Source of the DNA: Cyathus striatus
Taxonomy: Eukaryota; Basidiomycota; Agaricomycetes; Agaricales; Nidulariaceae
Direction of reading: 5' to 3'
DNA: 64,000 nt
Assembly (NCBI GenBank): GCA_025738555.1
Contig: JAOVFP010000019.1
Location: forward strand, 744,001-808,000
The notes under the pieces were generated by a model, which saw nothing but the letters and a program-made list of their open reading frames with translations, made no database searches and was not told where the DNA came from. The position numbers and the translations under genes were made by a program. Below, piece by piece: positions 36,569 through 48,117 of the stretch (positions are counted from its first letter, which is position 1; every line of letters begins with the position of its first letter).

Positions 36569-36816
36569 GCACCCAGCTTTACGCACACACATAGCTGAGT
36601 TGATCCAATTAGTGCTGCCGAGCTCCAAGCCAACCTGCTGGGATGTCTCCCACTGGGTGATGAGGAGAGTATATAAAACTGGTGCTGGCAGTGTCCATAG
36701 GCGTCAATCTACTGGTCCCCATCCTCCCTGATGAATTCTAGCTGGGTGCGCCATGTCCCTGGGTCCAGATGGATAAGCTGAGAAACTCAGCTATGTGTGT
36801 GTGTAAAGCTAGGTGC
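36569..36816. mobile_element. Short MITE with about 33-bp terminal inverted repeats
   Basis: Left end GCACCCAGCTTTACGC... at 36569 pairs with the right end ...GTGTAAAGCTAGGTGC ending at 36816, with few mismatches. TA flanks both sides (36567-36568 and 36817-36818). At 248 bp with TA flanks it resembles a Stowaway/mariner-type MITE. The interior contains a TATATAAAA stretch. Confidence 0.65.
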
Positions 36817-36818
36817 TA

Positions 36819-37549
36819 TGGTGCAAGTCACTTAGTCACCACAACTTTTGTACAAGATAAAGTCACCTGATATTTCTCACGCAAAATAACCCTATTTTCT
36901 TATTCCTCTTGTAAAAATGCTTGTTTTGATGAACTGAATAATTCTACTAAACAGTTTGTCAAAATTCCCAAAACTGAGTGAGTTATATTTTTCACACATT
37001 CCATATTTTGCCGAATTACCATATCGGGAAGGTAGTTACTATAAATAGACATGGTTAGTCATCACTCTTATGCTTCAAATTTGTGAAGGAAGCTATGAAA
37101 GCACTACATTTCACCTTACAATCTACTCTTTTGATGAAGTATCAATATTATACAGATATAATATACTGTTAAACCTTCAAAAAGTTGAAGAAAATCTGCC
37201 CAAAATTTTCAAAATTTTCGTGGACCGATTTTGCCGCTATACAAAACTAGTGGTGACTAAGCGATCCGCACCATACATCGATTTGCAATTAGCTGTAAGT
37301 TCTTATACTTACAGCAGTACTTACGCTACTTTAATTTGACGTAACAATCAGATGTGTCACTGCCACATGTCGATAAGAGCGGGTTCTCAGCTGTTCTCAG
37401 GCTCGCGACGATTGAGAATATAAGAAGCAAACGACCATGAATTGATATACATGGTTAGCAAGCAGAGAGCCCAAGCCCTTCGAGTTACATATACCAAGTC
37501 TTAAAATTGACATAAAAATATACCGAATTTTCCCCCAAGTTCGAGAGTT
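36819..37549. other. AT-rich spacer, no gene seen
   Basis: A short open frame at 37070-37339 has no recognisable family or context. Confidence 0.3.
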
Positions 37550-38870
37550 AACGATATAAGGTGATTTGAAGGGGAGTGCGAGATGAAGTATGTAATTGTG
37601 TTGTTTCATGTGGAGAATATGTGGTCAAAAGCCGCTGATAGTTAGTTACGAAAACGAAAAAAGGGGACAGAAAATAGGAAGGAAAGAACACGTAAAGACG
37701 TGGAAGCTGTGAAGACAGAGGAGTAGGATGTGAGAAGAGTGTGTATGAGGAGGAAAAGGGAATAAGGAAGGAGAAGGTAAGGGTAAGAAAGTTGTGGCAA
37801 AAAGTAGGGATGGAGAAATTAATGAGGGGGTACGAAAAGAACAAAGATGAAGAATAATATAAATACCAAACCTAAGCAACGAACATAAATGAATTGTAGT
37901 TGTCATGGTTAACAGTGAACTAGTGACGGAACCGACGTACACAATGTTCAGAACAGTGATCAGCACCGTGGGAACTTTAGACCTCTTTCCCCCCAGTGAT
38001 ACATTGTCTTCTCCATCGTGGCATGTGCCTCCCTCTCCTGGCTATTCCCCAAACGACAAGCACCGGCACGCTATTACACAGTCCATCGACATATTTCTCA
38101 GAAGTAGCATATCCAGTAACCACCCCATGGCCAGGGCCCAGGCCCACTCCAATCTAACGGATACCTACAGTGCACAGCTTTGACTCAATCAGCGGCCTAC
38201 GTCACTACCATAAGCTATCTTCATCCCTTTCCGCTCGCTGTTACTAGTTTCCTACTGTGTTTTGGTTCTTTCAATGTCTTTCAAGCACTTTATAGAAGAG
38301 GGACGTTCACAAGGTAGATGCCGTTTCATTCACAGATGATCCTAGAATTCATGTAAGCAATTTTATTCAAATGCTGATTGACGCGATCTCAGTTCAGAAC
38401 TAGTGATAATGTCGATTACTAGCCAGAGGATCATCATCAGTACATTTCCTATTGGCTAACCTATTCTAGCCGGTGATCGAAGTTTTTATCCACATGGACC
38501 CCTTACCAGACTACGTCGATGCGTATGTACTGGTGAGAATCCAGAGAAGTAGTATGTGACGTTTCGTGGAGGACATTGGGATGAGGGACGAGGCGAACGT
38601 GAAGGAACGTGGGGGAACGAGTGAACGACGTCATGAGGTCAGAGGGCGCAATGGACAATATAAACGGTGTTCGTATCGAGTCCTATCCTAGCCCTAGCAT
38701 ATTACGAAGTTAATATACCTTGGTAGCCAGAGCCAGCGGTCAACCCGATATAAACCCCTTTACTTGTTTATGTCGTACAATGAAGTTTCACCAAAATTAA
38801 TGTGAACATCAAGGTATCCCTTCCGTTTTAGGGTGGCCGTTGTCATATCTTCTCTGCAAACAACACACCA
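37550..38870. repeat. Segmental duplication, copy B
   Basis: Counterpart of 30,230-32,098. Here the duplicated block runs into the intact 3' end of Crinkler-like gene 2. Confidence 0.7.
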
Positions 38871-40380
38871 GTACCCTTCCTCAAGTGCTTTGAACAAGTT
38901 TAGCTCGCCATCTTGACAAAAATATAAAATGGCCCATTTATTCAAAGGACTCTCATGACATCGTCCTTGAATGACATCATGTACATATTCTGGAAGAGTG
39001 TCTCCTTCGCGCAAGATATCAATTCCCCATTCCAAGTTACTCACATGGATATCAAGAAAAAGACCATTTTCTCCAACTGTAGGTCCAACAAATGCAGTTG
39101 CAAGGCCAAATTCAACTATGGCGGTTGCCAAATGGGTGAGGAACTCCATTATCAATATTCTTCTCGTCCCTTTCAAAGAGACATCTGAGAGCGACACCCT
39201 TAATATTTCGGGCCTCATATGCGACAGGCATACATGTATGAGTTCATCGAATTCGTACCAGTGCGGTAAGACTTGAATGCTGCGATTGGTCAACCTCCAA
39301 AATAGTTGTTGTCCCAGTAGAATCTTGAATACTGGGGCCACGAACTCTACGTGGTTCGGACTCTTTCCCTCAATAATGATACCGTATGTCTTTAACCCTT
39401 CAATGGTTTTTCTAACGTCAGGATCCATTGCACGCTTTACTAGAAACCCTTCATCTGTGGTGCTGCTCCTTTCATCTGACATGTACAACATGTCGATTAA
39501 GAGAGATCGTTCCGCCAAAGTGAATCGGGCCACACGACGGATACATCTTCCTACTTGTGCTAGTAGTCTCCGAGATGTAGTAACTTTGAGCATCTCTTTC
39601 ACTTGAGAATACTGGTGGCTTTCTGACACATATATATCCAGAAGTATCCTGGCGAGTCCCACGTACCCTAATGTGTATTTGAACACCAGCTGTTGTATAG
39701 GTCCTGGAATCGTACATCCATTCTTTATATTGACCATGTGTATGAGCTTCTCGTATTCATCTTTATTAAGATTCAATACTCTTGGTGGGATGAGCGATGT
39801 GAGCGGTATTTCGTTTCCTGTATCAATACCGAGGATTGATTCTACGTCGAAATAGCAACCCATAATCAAGAATCTCAGGTACGGATGTCGAGATGGTGAT
39901 CGTAGGAAGTTGCGGATATACTCCCAGAAAAAACTTGCCGTCAAGCTCAACATATGGGAGTCATCGATTATGACATCGGTCGGTGTACTGGAATTTATAC
40001 ACTCTGACCAGGATAACCCTACTTCGGTCTTCCAGTATTTGTCGAACTTGTCTAGACATTCGCCATCCTGAGGCATGCGAGCAAGACACATACTTATGTT
40101 AACGACATTCCGCCCTCTTTTTACCAAATGGTTGGCTAGAATAGACGAAAAAATTGTCTTCCCACTCATAGTTGGGCTCAGGAGGAAAGAGACGCCTTTC
40201 TGATCCATGTCGTGGTCAACAAAGTGTAACCTTTCTACTGATGAAATAAATAAATTGATATTGCAATATTGGTTGCTATTGTAACGTGTCGTGGCTATAA
40301 GGGTGGAAATGTCATATATACATATAATTAATGTCCCACTGACAGTACTTACAATCGTTATCGGTTATTCTTGGCTGCAT
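38760..40380 (-). CDS. Crinkler/RHS-type NTPase-nuclease-like protein, copy 2
   Basis: Exons 40380-40353 (28 nt, MQPRITDND) and 40294-38760, with a 58-nt intron of the same length as in copy 1; 520 residues. Walker A reads SPTMSGKT where copy 1 has GPYMSGKT, so the first glycine is replaced by serine. Walker B region is VIIDD. The C-terminal nuclease-like module has LDIHV, WGIDILREGDTLPEY, closer to the Crinkler consensus than copy 1. The frame is intact and the last residues are LYDINK. It shares gene structure, promoter 15-mer and the NQYCN N-terminal segment with copy 1 but is inverted and diverged. Role in conflict or effector biology is inferred from family knowledge. Confidence 0.7.
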
Positions 40381-40435
40381 TCTCGGTGAAGTGATGTAAG
40401 GTGCAGAGAATAGAGATGTGTGGTTGTTCCGTGTA

Positions 40436-40450
40436 GGCAATTCTCTTATA
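40436..40450 (-). promoter_or_regulatory. Conserved core promoter of Crinkler-like gene 2
   Basis: The minus strand reads TATAAGAGAATTGCC, identical to the copy 1 promoter, 56 bp upstream of the ATG. Confidence 0.6.
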
Positions 40451-41960
40451 TAGCTTTCCCAAATCAATAGTCAATCAATATTGAATTCTGACGACATAGC
40501 CCAATTTATCTGTGATTGAAAACTACTGATCAGAAGTCATTTCAAACAATATAAATAACTTACTGACTGAATTCTGACTTTTATCGATTCAGTATCAACT
40601 AATTCAATGGCATATAGACTAGATGACATCTTTCGCACTTGGTTACTCAAGACTTGAGGACGGGCCAGCAAAGCAGACGATGAGGTCAACAGAATAGCCT
40701 GGAGAGACCCCACATATGGGGCAGCAGACAAGCCGGCAGAGCAACGCTTGCCAGTCATCCAATCAAGACTTTCGGACTTGGAGGGAACCATGGCTGAAGT
40801 GCCGACTATGTTACTTCGTCAAACCTAATCGACGCAACAACTCCGTCGCAATTTTGAAATTGCATTGGAAAGTCGTAAATACTTTCCGTATCAATTATAC
40901 GGTGCTGTCGATTTCATATTCTTTATGTAGAGGAAGAGAATGGGTGCCAGGTGTATAGGAAGGATTTTTTTGATTAGCACAAATAGCAAGCATATGATGA
41001 AGCAAGGGATAGTATTGCTATTTAATAAGCGTATTAACCTTACTATTAAGCACGGAACAAGAAGCAAACTATCTTTGATAACCAGGACGAGGCCCTGAAA
41101 CTAAGACGTTGCCTACAAAGAGAACGAGAATGGGGAACGAAAGTGCAGTGAATTGGTAGGTATTAGTCATGGAAAGGGTAAACGGAAAGAAAAGAAAGAA
41201 CGTACGCCCACTCTCCTACACACCTCCAAACAACACCTTCTCGTAAGGACTCACTGCACCAACCACGCAATTGGCAGTAGGAAGGTCGAAATGATGTCTT
41301 TCAGCTCCTCGTCCTTCGTGAACGCCTACTAAGGACCAAGGATACCTATGATCATTACTACTGTATCAGTCAAAGTGAGGGGTAGGAAGGAAAGGTGAAC
41401 GTACCAAGTCTACTTTGAAACGCCCCCCTAACCTTGTAATCCCCCTTTCTCATCGAAGCTGTAAGAGCATTAAGGCACGCTTTGTAACGGCACATCCCCC
41501 TCCTCCACCAGGACCACGGTCGGCTCTGTTCTTCTCCTCCCTTCATTCACAGTGTCGATAAGCGAATTCGTATGCGGGGGAATCTCTGCAAAATCGAGGG
41601 TATTCTATGGTGAGAAGATAAGTATCCACCTCGCATCCTTCAAGGTCAGCATGGAGCCAGGCTGTAGGAGCGCAGAGCACGAGGTTTATTTGCTCCCAAG
41701 GACACTTCAGTGATCTGGTAGGCACTGTTAGTGAGGGAAGGGGGATAGGAGCTCGAGGGAGGCCATACGGTAGGGATAACCTCGATTGGATTGTAAATAT
41801 AACGAAAAGAATGTGAAGTACATGGCCACTGAGATCTGAGAGGAGACGACCATGTGTCGAGGGAGGCGTAGCGCGTAAGCTGGTGAATGGATGTGGTCGT
41901 CGTGGTTGACGATGACCGAACCGAGTGATTAGTAGCGTGGGAACTTCTGTGTGTTGCAAT
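40451..41960. other. Intergenic with a dispersed-repeat member
   Basis: The part at 41,880-41,960 (GGTCGTCGTGGTTGA, then GTGGGAACTTCTG) is related to the dispersed repeat at 22,320, 30,990 and 37,920. No gene is supported. Confidence 0.3.
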
Positions 41961-41990
41961 CAGTGTCAGTGTCAGTGTCAGTGTCAGTGT
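41961..41990. repeat. Hexanucleotide microsatellite
   Basis: Five tandem CAGTGT units. Confidence 0.9.
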
Positions 41991-42242
41991 CTTCTTAGAT
42001 CTCAACCGAAGACGTTCAACTTCCTATTTAAGGTACAGTACAGTCTTGTCCTGCTGAAAACACATCCTGACGATTTCAGTGGCTGCTATCACTTTCAGAA
42101 CACCAGCTGCTATGAATTAAACTCCACAAGATGGTACATGGCTTCATACGGCCCCCATCTCCAACGAAGCACAGATTTATGCTAGATTAAGATGGCAACC
42201 AACAGATCACACGTCGACCCTGGGTCCCTCGCTGCTGGCAAG

Positions 42243-42250
42243 TATAAATA
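42243..42250 (+). promoter_or_regulatory. TATA box of the transporter gene
   Basis: TATAAATA lies 106 bp upstream of the ATG at 42356, followed by a pyrimidine-rich leader. Confidence 0.55.
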
Positions 42251-42355
42251 ACGCCTGGCATCATTTAGTACACCTTCTTGCCCCCCCAAAACTCTTACTC
42301 GCAACGCCGGCTTTCAACTTACTTTCAACTATAGACGACCTACGAAATACCAGTC

Positions 42356-44102
42356 ATGATCACGCGTTTTGCAATCGTCACGCTCATCCTATTCTTTATA
42401 TCCACAACACTAGTCATATACCCAGTATCATTCAAACTTCCACTACCATATATTGGTCGAAAACGTATAACTATTGGGCTTACAACCGCCCCCATAATAA
42501 CCATCGCAATTCTGTGGGCATCGCAGTGCATAGGTGGAACTCAAATTCGTAATGGAATCGTTGGAACAGGTGCGTACCAGGCTGAATTCATACTATGACG
42601 CTACCCACGTGGCTAACTTTCACTTAATATTCACAGATGGAATAAAACCCTACAACATCCTCATTCTTTTCATATCGCTAGCTTATATGGCAATCACACT
42701 GGACGTTACCGGAATCCTTGAAGCCGCCGCCTTCTGGGTCAGTAATAAAGGCGGGCAGCGCGGTCGTCTTCTCTACCTATACTTCTACCTGCTTTTAACT
42801 GGTATAAGCGTATTCGTTGGCAACGACCCAGTGATCCTCACCGGGACGCTGTTTTTGGTCTATTACACAGCTGCGGCAGGACTAGAACCCATACCCTGGC
42901 TTATGTCGGAGTTTGCAGCAGCGAACACAGCAAGCATGGTGTTATTTCTCGGGAACCCAACCAATGTCGTCATATGTGAAGGATTTTCGATCAACAACGC
43001 AGCATTCACAGCATACACCATTTTCCCCTTCATAGCGTGTAGTCTCGCATGTTACATCGCTCTGATGCTCCAATTTCGGGACGAGAAGCATGTTCCACGT
43101 ACCCTAACCAATATCCAAGAATTAGACCCCCGAAAGCCGCTAAAAGACATTGTAGGCGCATATGTGGGCGGTGTAATGCTTCTAACGTGTCTTATTGTTG
43201 TCCTTGTTCTCAGCTTTTTCCATGTGGACGTATGGAAGATTGTTCTTCCATTTGCGGTGGCGAAATTTGTGTTTGATATCTGTTGGGATCATCATCGACT
43301 TAACAGCAATATGATGCCCACTCGAGTCGATGGTCAAAATGCTGTGGTGAATGAATTACAGCGAATGGCGAGTACGTCGGGCAATATTGAACGTACTAAC
43401 ACGTTTAATTCTATCGTGCGGGGTCCAGCTAACCCAGCGAAACCAGCGAATGAATTCGATTCACCAAGTGATACACTAGTAAACCCCTCACGTAGTCCAA
43501 GCGTTGTCACACATGATGCGCCTGTACATAAATCATCCTCACAGAGTTTCTGGGCGTTACGGAAAGCTTCATACGATACGAAATACGCCTCATTAGCAGC
43601 TCACTTTCCGACCTTCTTCACTGCGCTCCCTCGTCTTCCCTTTGGACTTATTCCATTCGCATTCTCTCAGTTTATTCTAATCGAAGCTTTGACACATCAA
43701 GGGTGGATCGATGTCTTCGGCCGCTGGCTAGAACTTGCTACATACGGAAATAAGTTCTCTGCAATCTGGATAATCGGCGTCCTGGGAGTTATACTATGCA
43801 ATGTCGCGGGAACGAATATAGGAGCAACGATTCTTCTTACTAAAATCATACATGCTGCTGATTTACCGGGGCCTACTACAAGGGCAGCGGCTATTGCACT
43901 TGCTGTGGCTAGTAATATTGGGGCTGTTAGTTTCACTTTCTCTGCTAGTTTAGCGGGCTTACTATGGGATAATATCTTGAAACAAAAAGGCATTACGACT
44001 ATAAATCAATGGACGTTTGCAAAATGGAATATGATACCGATCACTGTTATGACTGGGATGGGGTTGGCTGTTGTTTGCGTGGAAATGGTGGTTTTGTATT
44101 AG
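42356..44102 (+). CDS. ArsB/NhaD (ion transporter superfamily) anion transporter
   Basis: Exons 42356-42569 and 42637-44102 with a 67-nt phase-1 intron; 559 residues. This is a polytopic membrane protein of the citrate/arsenite (CitMHS/ArsB) family. Family hallmarks: DGIKPYNILILFISLAYM at the exon junction, GNDPVILTGT, FLGNPTNVV, and NVAGTNIGATILLTKI near the C-terminus. A hydrophilic Ser/Asn/Pro-rich loop of about 100 residues in the middle separates the two halves, as is usual. Ten or more hydrophobic segments are visible. It probably exports or exchanges arsenite or organic anions at the plasma or vacuolar membrane; the substrate is not decidable here, and no arsenate reductase or methyltransferase gene lies nearby. 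Intact. Confidence 0.85.
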
Positions 44103-45118
44103 AAGCGATTCGGGCTCCCAGAATCACCGTCTTACATCAGGAGAAGTTGCTACCTAACTGAAAAATAAGAAGTGGCTTTTTATATCAAACGGTGATTGCA
44201 GGAACCTGGATTGTTTCTAATACAAAACTGCCAATTCCACATGGGACTAACATGGAACTTGACGAAATGACATTGCTACATTACACCTAGACTATTTTGC
44301 GTATATAACTTAGTTATCTCCAGCTAACTTAACCTTTTTAATCTTTTTATTTGGTTCACAAATTACAAGTTACTAATATACTAGGATGGGGCCACCCTTA
44401 ACGCGATTCAAGAGGTATGTAGGGGAGCCTTTGTTTGAACTGCTCCAGAGTTCGGAGAGACCTCCAATTTTTCGTTATTATCTTTATTAGGTAAGTTATG
44501 CCACATACACTAAATTAAAATGTAATGGTCCAACTCAAACTTCAAAAGCATCATGCTGATTCCATAGAGATAATCGTGTATTTATATTACTTGAATCTGA
44601 AACGTTTTATTTTATGCCACCCGTTCCAACGAAACATTCTCATACTCGCTCATATCGGCGATCTTGAACATGGGCGATCCGTAGTGCTTCTTCCAACACG
44701 ATAACTTCTAATGGAAGATAAATGCCATACTGCATCTATAATATGCGACCGTGTACCTATTGAACTCGTAGTACAGTACCATATGTATAATCTGTTAGAC
44801 GTATAAAGTCACCGCAAGTCACCGCGCTTCGTTCGACCTAAGAATACCCATATACATATCTTGATCTATTGATGTGTACCACGTAGCTACTGCGTTGAAG
44901 AACAATCAGCTGAGAAGTGGAACTAGAATCACCGATGACAAAGAAGGGTCTAATGAACTTTGATTTGGGTGATATATTTAACCAGAAGTGGCATAGACGG
45001 GAAATGCGTCGATTCCAAGAGTCACGTTTTATAATTTGGTTATCAACTTATCGTAGATGAAGTCATATGAATGTGCGTAATGTTGAGAGATACGAGCTCT
45101 TTACACTCCCCCCCCCCC
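44103..45118. other. Intergenic, no gene seen
   Basis: Downstream region of the transporter, AT-rich. A run of C precedes the repeat that follows. Confidence 0.3.
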
Positions 45119-45120
45119 TT

Positions 45121-45400
45121 ACACCTGAATTTCACATGAAATTCACGTGAATTGGTGAGGTTCATGTGAAATTCATGTGAAATTCAGGTGAACTTTTTTG
45201 CATTATTTTTGCTGAATTTCAGTGAGAACACTGCTAACAATTTCACGTGAATTTCACATGAATTTCACATGAACTTCACCAATTCACGTGAATTTCAGGT
45301 GAATAATTCACTTGATCTTCACATGAATTTTTCACCAGACATTCATGTCACTTGGTGAAATTCACGTAAAATTCACCAGAAATTCATGTGAAGCTTATAC
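45121..45400. repeat. Inverted array of TTCAC(A/G)TGAA-type units
   Basis: About 20 copies of short palindromic units such as TTCACGTGAA and TTCATGTGAA. Two arms (about 45,124-45,192 and 45,242-45,302) are near-perfect inverted copies over about 55 bp around a 50-bp loop. It could extrude a long hairpin, and it offers many CACGTG E-box cores. Confidence 0.75.
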
Positions 45401-45474
45401 AATAGTAATGAGCTTCAATTGTATTTCGTAGTGTTGCATACTAATAATAAAAATAAATGTACATAGTAAATAAT

Positions 45475-45563
45475 GACCCCAGTCAGAATTGAACCAACAG
45501 CCTCGGAGTGATGACTAATGATTTTTCCCACAGTACAGCAATTTACCACTACACCATGAAGAC
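45475..45563 (-). repeat. tRNA-like sequence beside the palindromic array
   Basis: The minus strand shows an A-box-like GGTGTAGTGGTAA, a B-box-like GGTTCAATTC, a pairing T arm and an acceptor stem with 6 of 7 pairs. The anticodon arm cannot be folded normally and the whole is about 89 nt. It is probably a tRNA relic or the head of a SINE whose body is the palindromic array. Confidence 0.4.
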
Positions 45564-45599
45564 TTGCATAGAAAAGTTTTTTCCCACACTATATACCTC

Positions 45600-48117
45600 T
45601 ATCAACCCTCCGCTTTCTAATACTTTGTCACATGATTGAAATATCACATGACCAAAGACGTCGCACCATTGTTAATTCTTGCTTCTTGCCACATCACCAT
45701 CATTAACTCCTTTCTCCCCTCCCTCTCCCCACTTGGAATTGCCGACTGCGGCGGCGGAAACCTTGCTTGTCAGGAAAAGAGCCTGTCATAGCATAATACT
45801 AGCAGTCCATATTCATAGTATTACTTAAGTGTACAGTAATATTTAGCAAGTATACATAGGTGCATAGTAAGTAAGTACTAAGTAATAATGAACACCTGAA
45901 TCTCACTTACGAAGTTTAGTATTATTACAATTGACATCGGTGTTGCCATGCTCAGATTTGCTGATCGACTGCCAGCAAGGACACGTCACGTTGCTTTTCT
46001 CGCTACTCTCAGGCGATGCTATCTATGAAAACACCGGTAATCCCAGAGCTTTCTGGTGTACGTCTTCTCTCCCACCTTTGTTTGCTACATTCTGATAGAA
46101 AAACTGGCTATGCCATACGTTTCTTCAGCTATGTAGTGGACAGTGGGCCTGTGAGTTTTTAGACTGACTTGCATGCATTCTCTCTGTTCACTTTAATCTA
46201 TTCTATAGTTTTATTGCCAGCCCATTGTTTTATAACTCGGGCCTACCTAAAATGATCCTTAACCAATCACCTATGTCATGGCACTTCGACTCTGTCAGAT
46301 AGATCTGCAATGTGTTCACTGGGGTGGTTTGTTCCCATTTATGTGTCTGGGGTGCCAGTCATGAGTAATGATGGGTAGGATTGGGGTATGTTCTTTGTGC
46401 GTACTTTCTGCTCTCCCTCTCCACAAATACTAACCCGAGGAATTATAGGCCTATCCTCATGGCCTTGGCACACACATCTTCTTCAAGACACACCATTCGC
46501 ACTGCCATGTCCTCCAACTCTGACCTTGCTCTGACCCAAGTCTAATATTTAGAATTCATCGACCAGACATCTATCTACGCGACCCCACTGGCTTACTTTT
46601 GGTCCGGTTAAGTTTACCTGTAGTCTTTGGTTCCTGCTGTCTGGGGTTTAGGACTTCGTAAAGTACATGAGCACATACAAGTCTTCAATGGCGCTGAGTT
46701 ATGTTGATAGGATGTGTATACCTTTGTGTGTTCCCTTTTATTCTTCGCTGCTAGTACATTCACACTTATACATTATCACAATGCTCTTATAGATAGTCAA
46801 TGACTACATTGGCATAAGTCTGTTGCCAGGCTGCATAAGATAGAAACCTTGTCCAGGAGGGTTATTCCCTCGCATGTGTTCAGCAAGTCATCTCTACTCC
46901 GAAGCATAAGGGCATTGCCTCAAATCAGCTGCGTTGACAGTTTGACCTTATGCAATTGCCACTCGTTTCGCCAACGAGTCTTCACTGATCTTTGCCAAGT
47001 ACCCAAGCATCTCCTTGTCCAGACTGTTTTGCCGCTACACCTACTATAGATATACTATGGTATACCAGCAAGATCATAAGTAAGGTGTGGGATCTCCAAT
47101 CACCATTGATTACCATCATTGAATCATACTAGGTCTTGCGTGTACACATGGTCTCAATACATGTTACCTGCGTTACTCTGCTTTCTCTTCCTCCCAAGTT
47201 GTACTGAGCTGTTTATATTGCCGACTCCAAAAGTGGATGAAATGTTGGGCAGAGTACATGCATGGTAAAGATGATCTGCCACTATCTGTAAGCACGAATT
47301 ATCCACATCTCCATCTGAGGGCTAATTTTAAGTTGGGGATTGTTCGACTTTTGTGATACATTGGTCATCGTGGTGATGGTTTAGTGACAGGAGGTGTGTG
47401 CGACATTGTGGGGTGAAGCTTCAAGCTGTGCCCCATCTGAGGCTCATTGTATCATGTGTATGGATAACTCTGTCACCGTTTGGGCACATGGTGTAGAATA
47501 TACAGAGACACATTCTTGGACTTGACCCTGTCGACGTCAGCCATCATAATTGAATGGTATTCATGTGCGTGATTATAGTGAAGCGTCACACTTTTAAACA
47601 AAAAACGGGTCTCTGAAGTGTATCTTAATGCCGATCTTCGTTTTATAAGTTTTATCACATATCATACAAGTAAGTAATCTAATGCTGTGCACCCAGGGCT
47701 GAGAGTAGGAAATCTCTTCGTCGCTGTGGAGGGTTTGTACTCTATAGACGGCACTTTTGCTCCTTTACGCGAGATGGATTCAGGGTGATGTGATGAGGTG
47801 CCGGGCAAGGACGTGCAAGGATGCTTCTTATAGCCACTATTGTTAAACTATCTTAGCACATATAAGTACCATAGCATTGATGGCAATTCAAAGCATACTC
47901 ATACTGAGACTTGGGAGCCTATACAATATTCTACAAAGGGGTACCTAATTTCGCTGATGGAGATGAAAGGGGGAGAAAGATGTTTAGGTTTTATTGGGAT
48001 TTTTGGGTATGTAAAAATGAATAAGACAAAGGGAAAGAGTAAAATGAAGAGCGGTGAAGATTGCAGGCTGTACAACTATAATCAGAAGTATAGGGAAAAG
48101 AGTAAGAAAGACAATAA
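45600..48117. other. Unassigned 2.5 kb
   Basis: No family is recognised; short frames such as 46849-47049 (+) and 47840-48121 (+) lack support. The left end of the Helitron probably lies within or just right of this stretch but could not be placed. Confidence 0.3.

Noticed and set aside
45475..45563. Functional tRNA gene
   Set aside because: The anticodon arm does not fold with a 7-nt loop, despite good acceptor and T arms; kept only as a tRNA-like relic.
46849..47049. Possible retroelement pol fragment
   Set aside because: A faint VFSKS-like match only; no second motif and no frame continuity.
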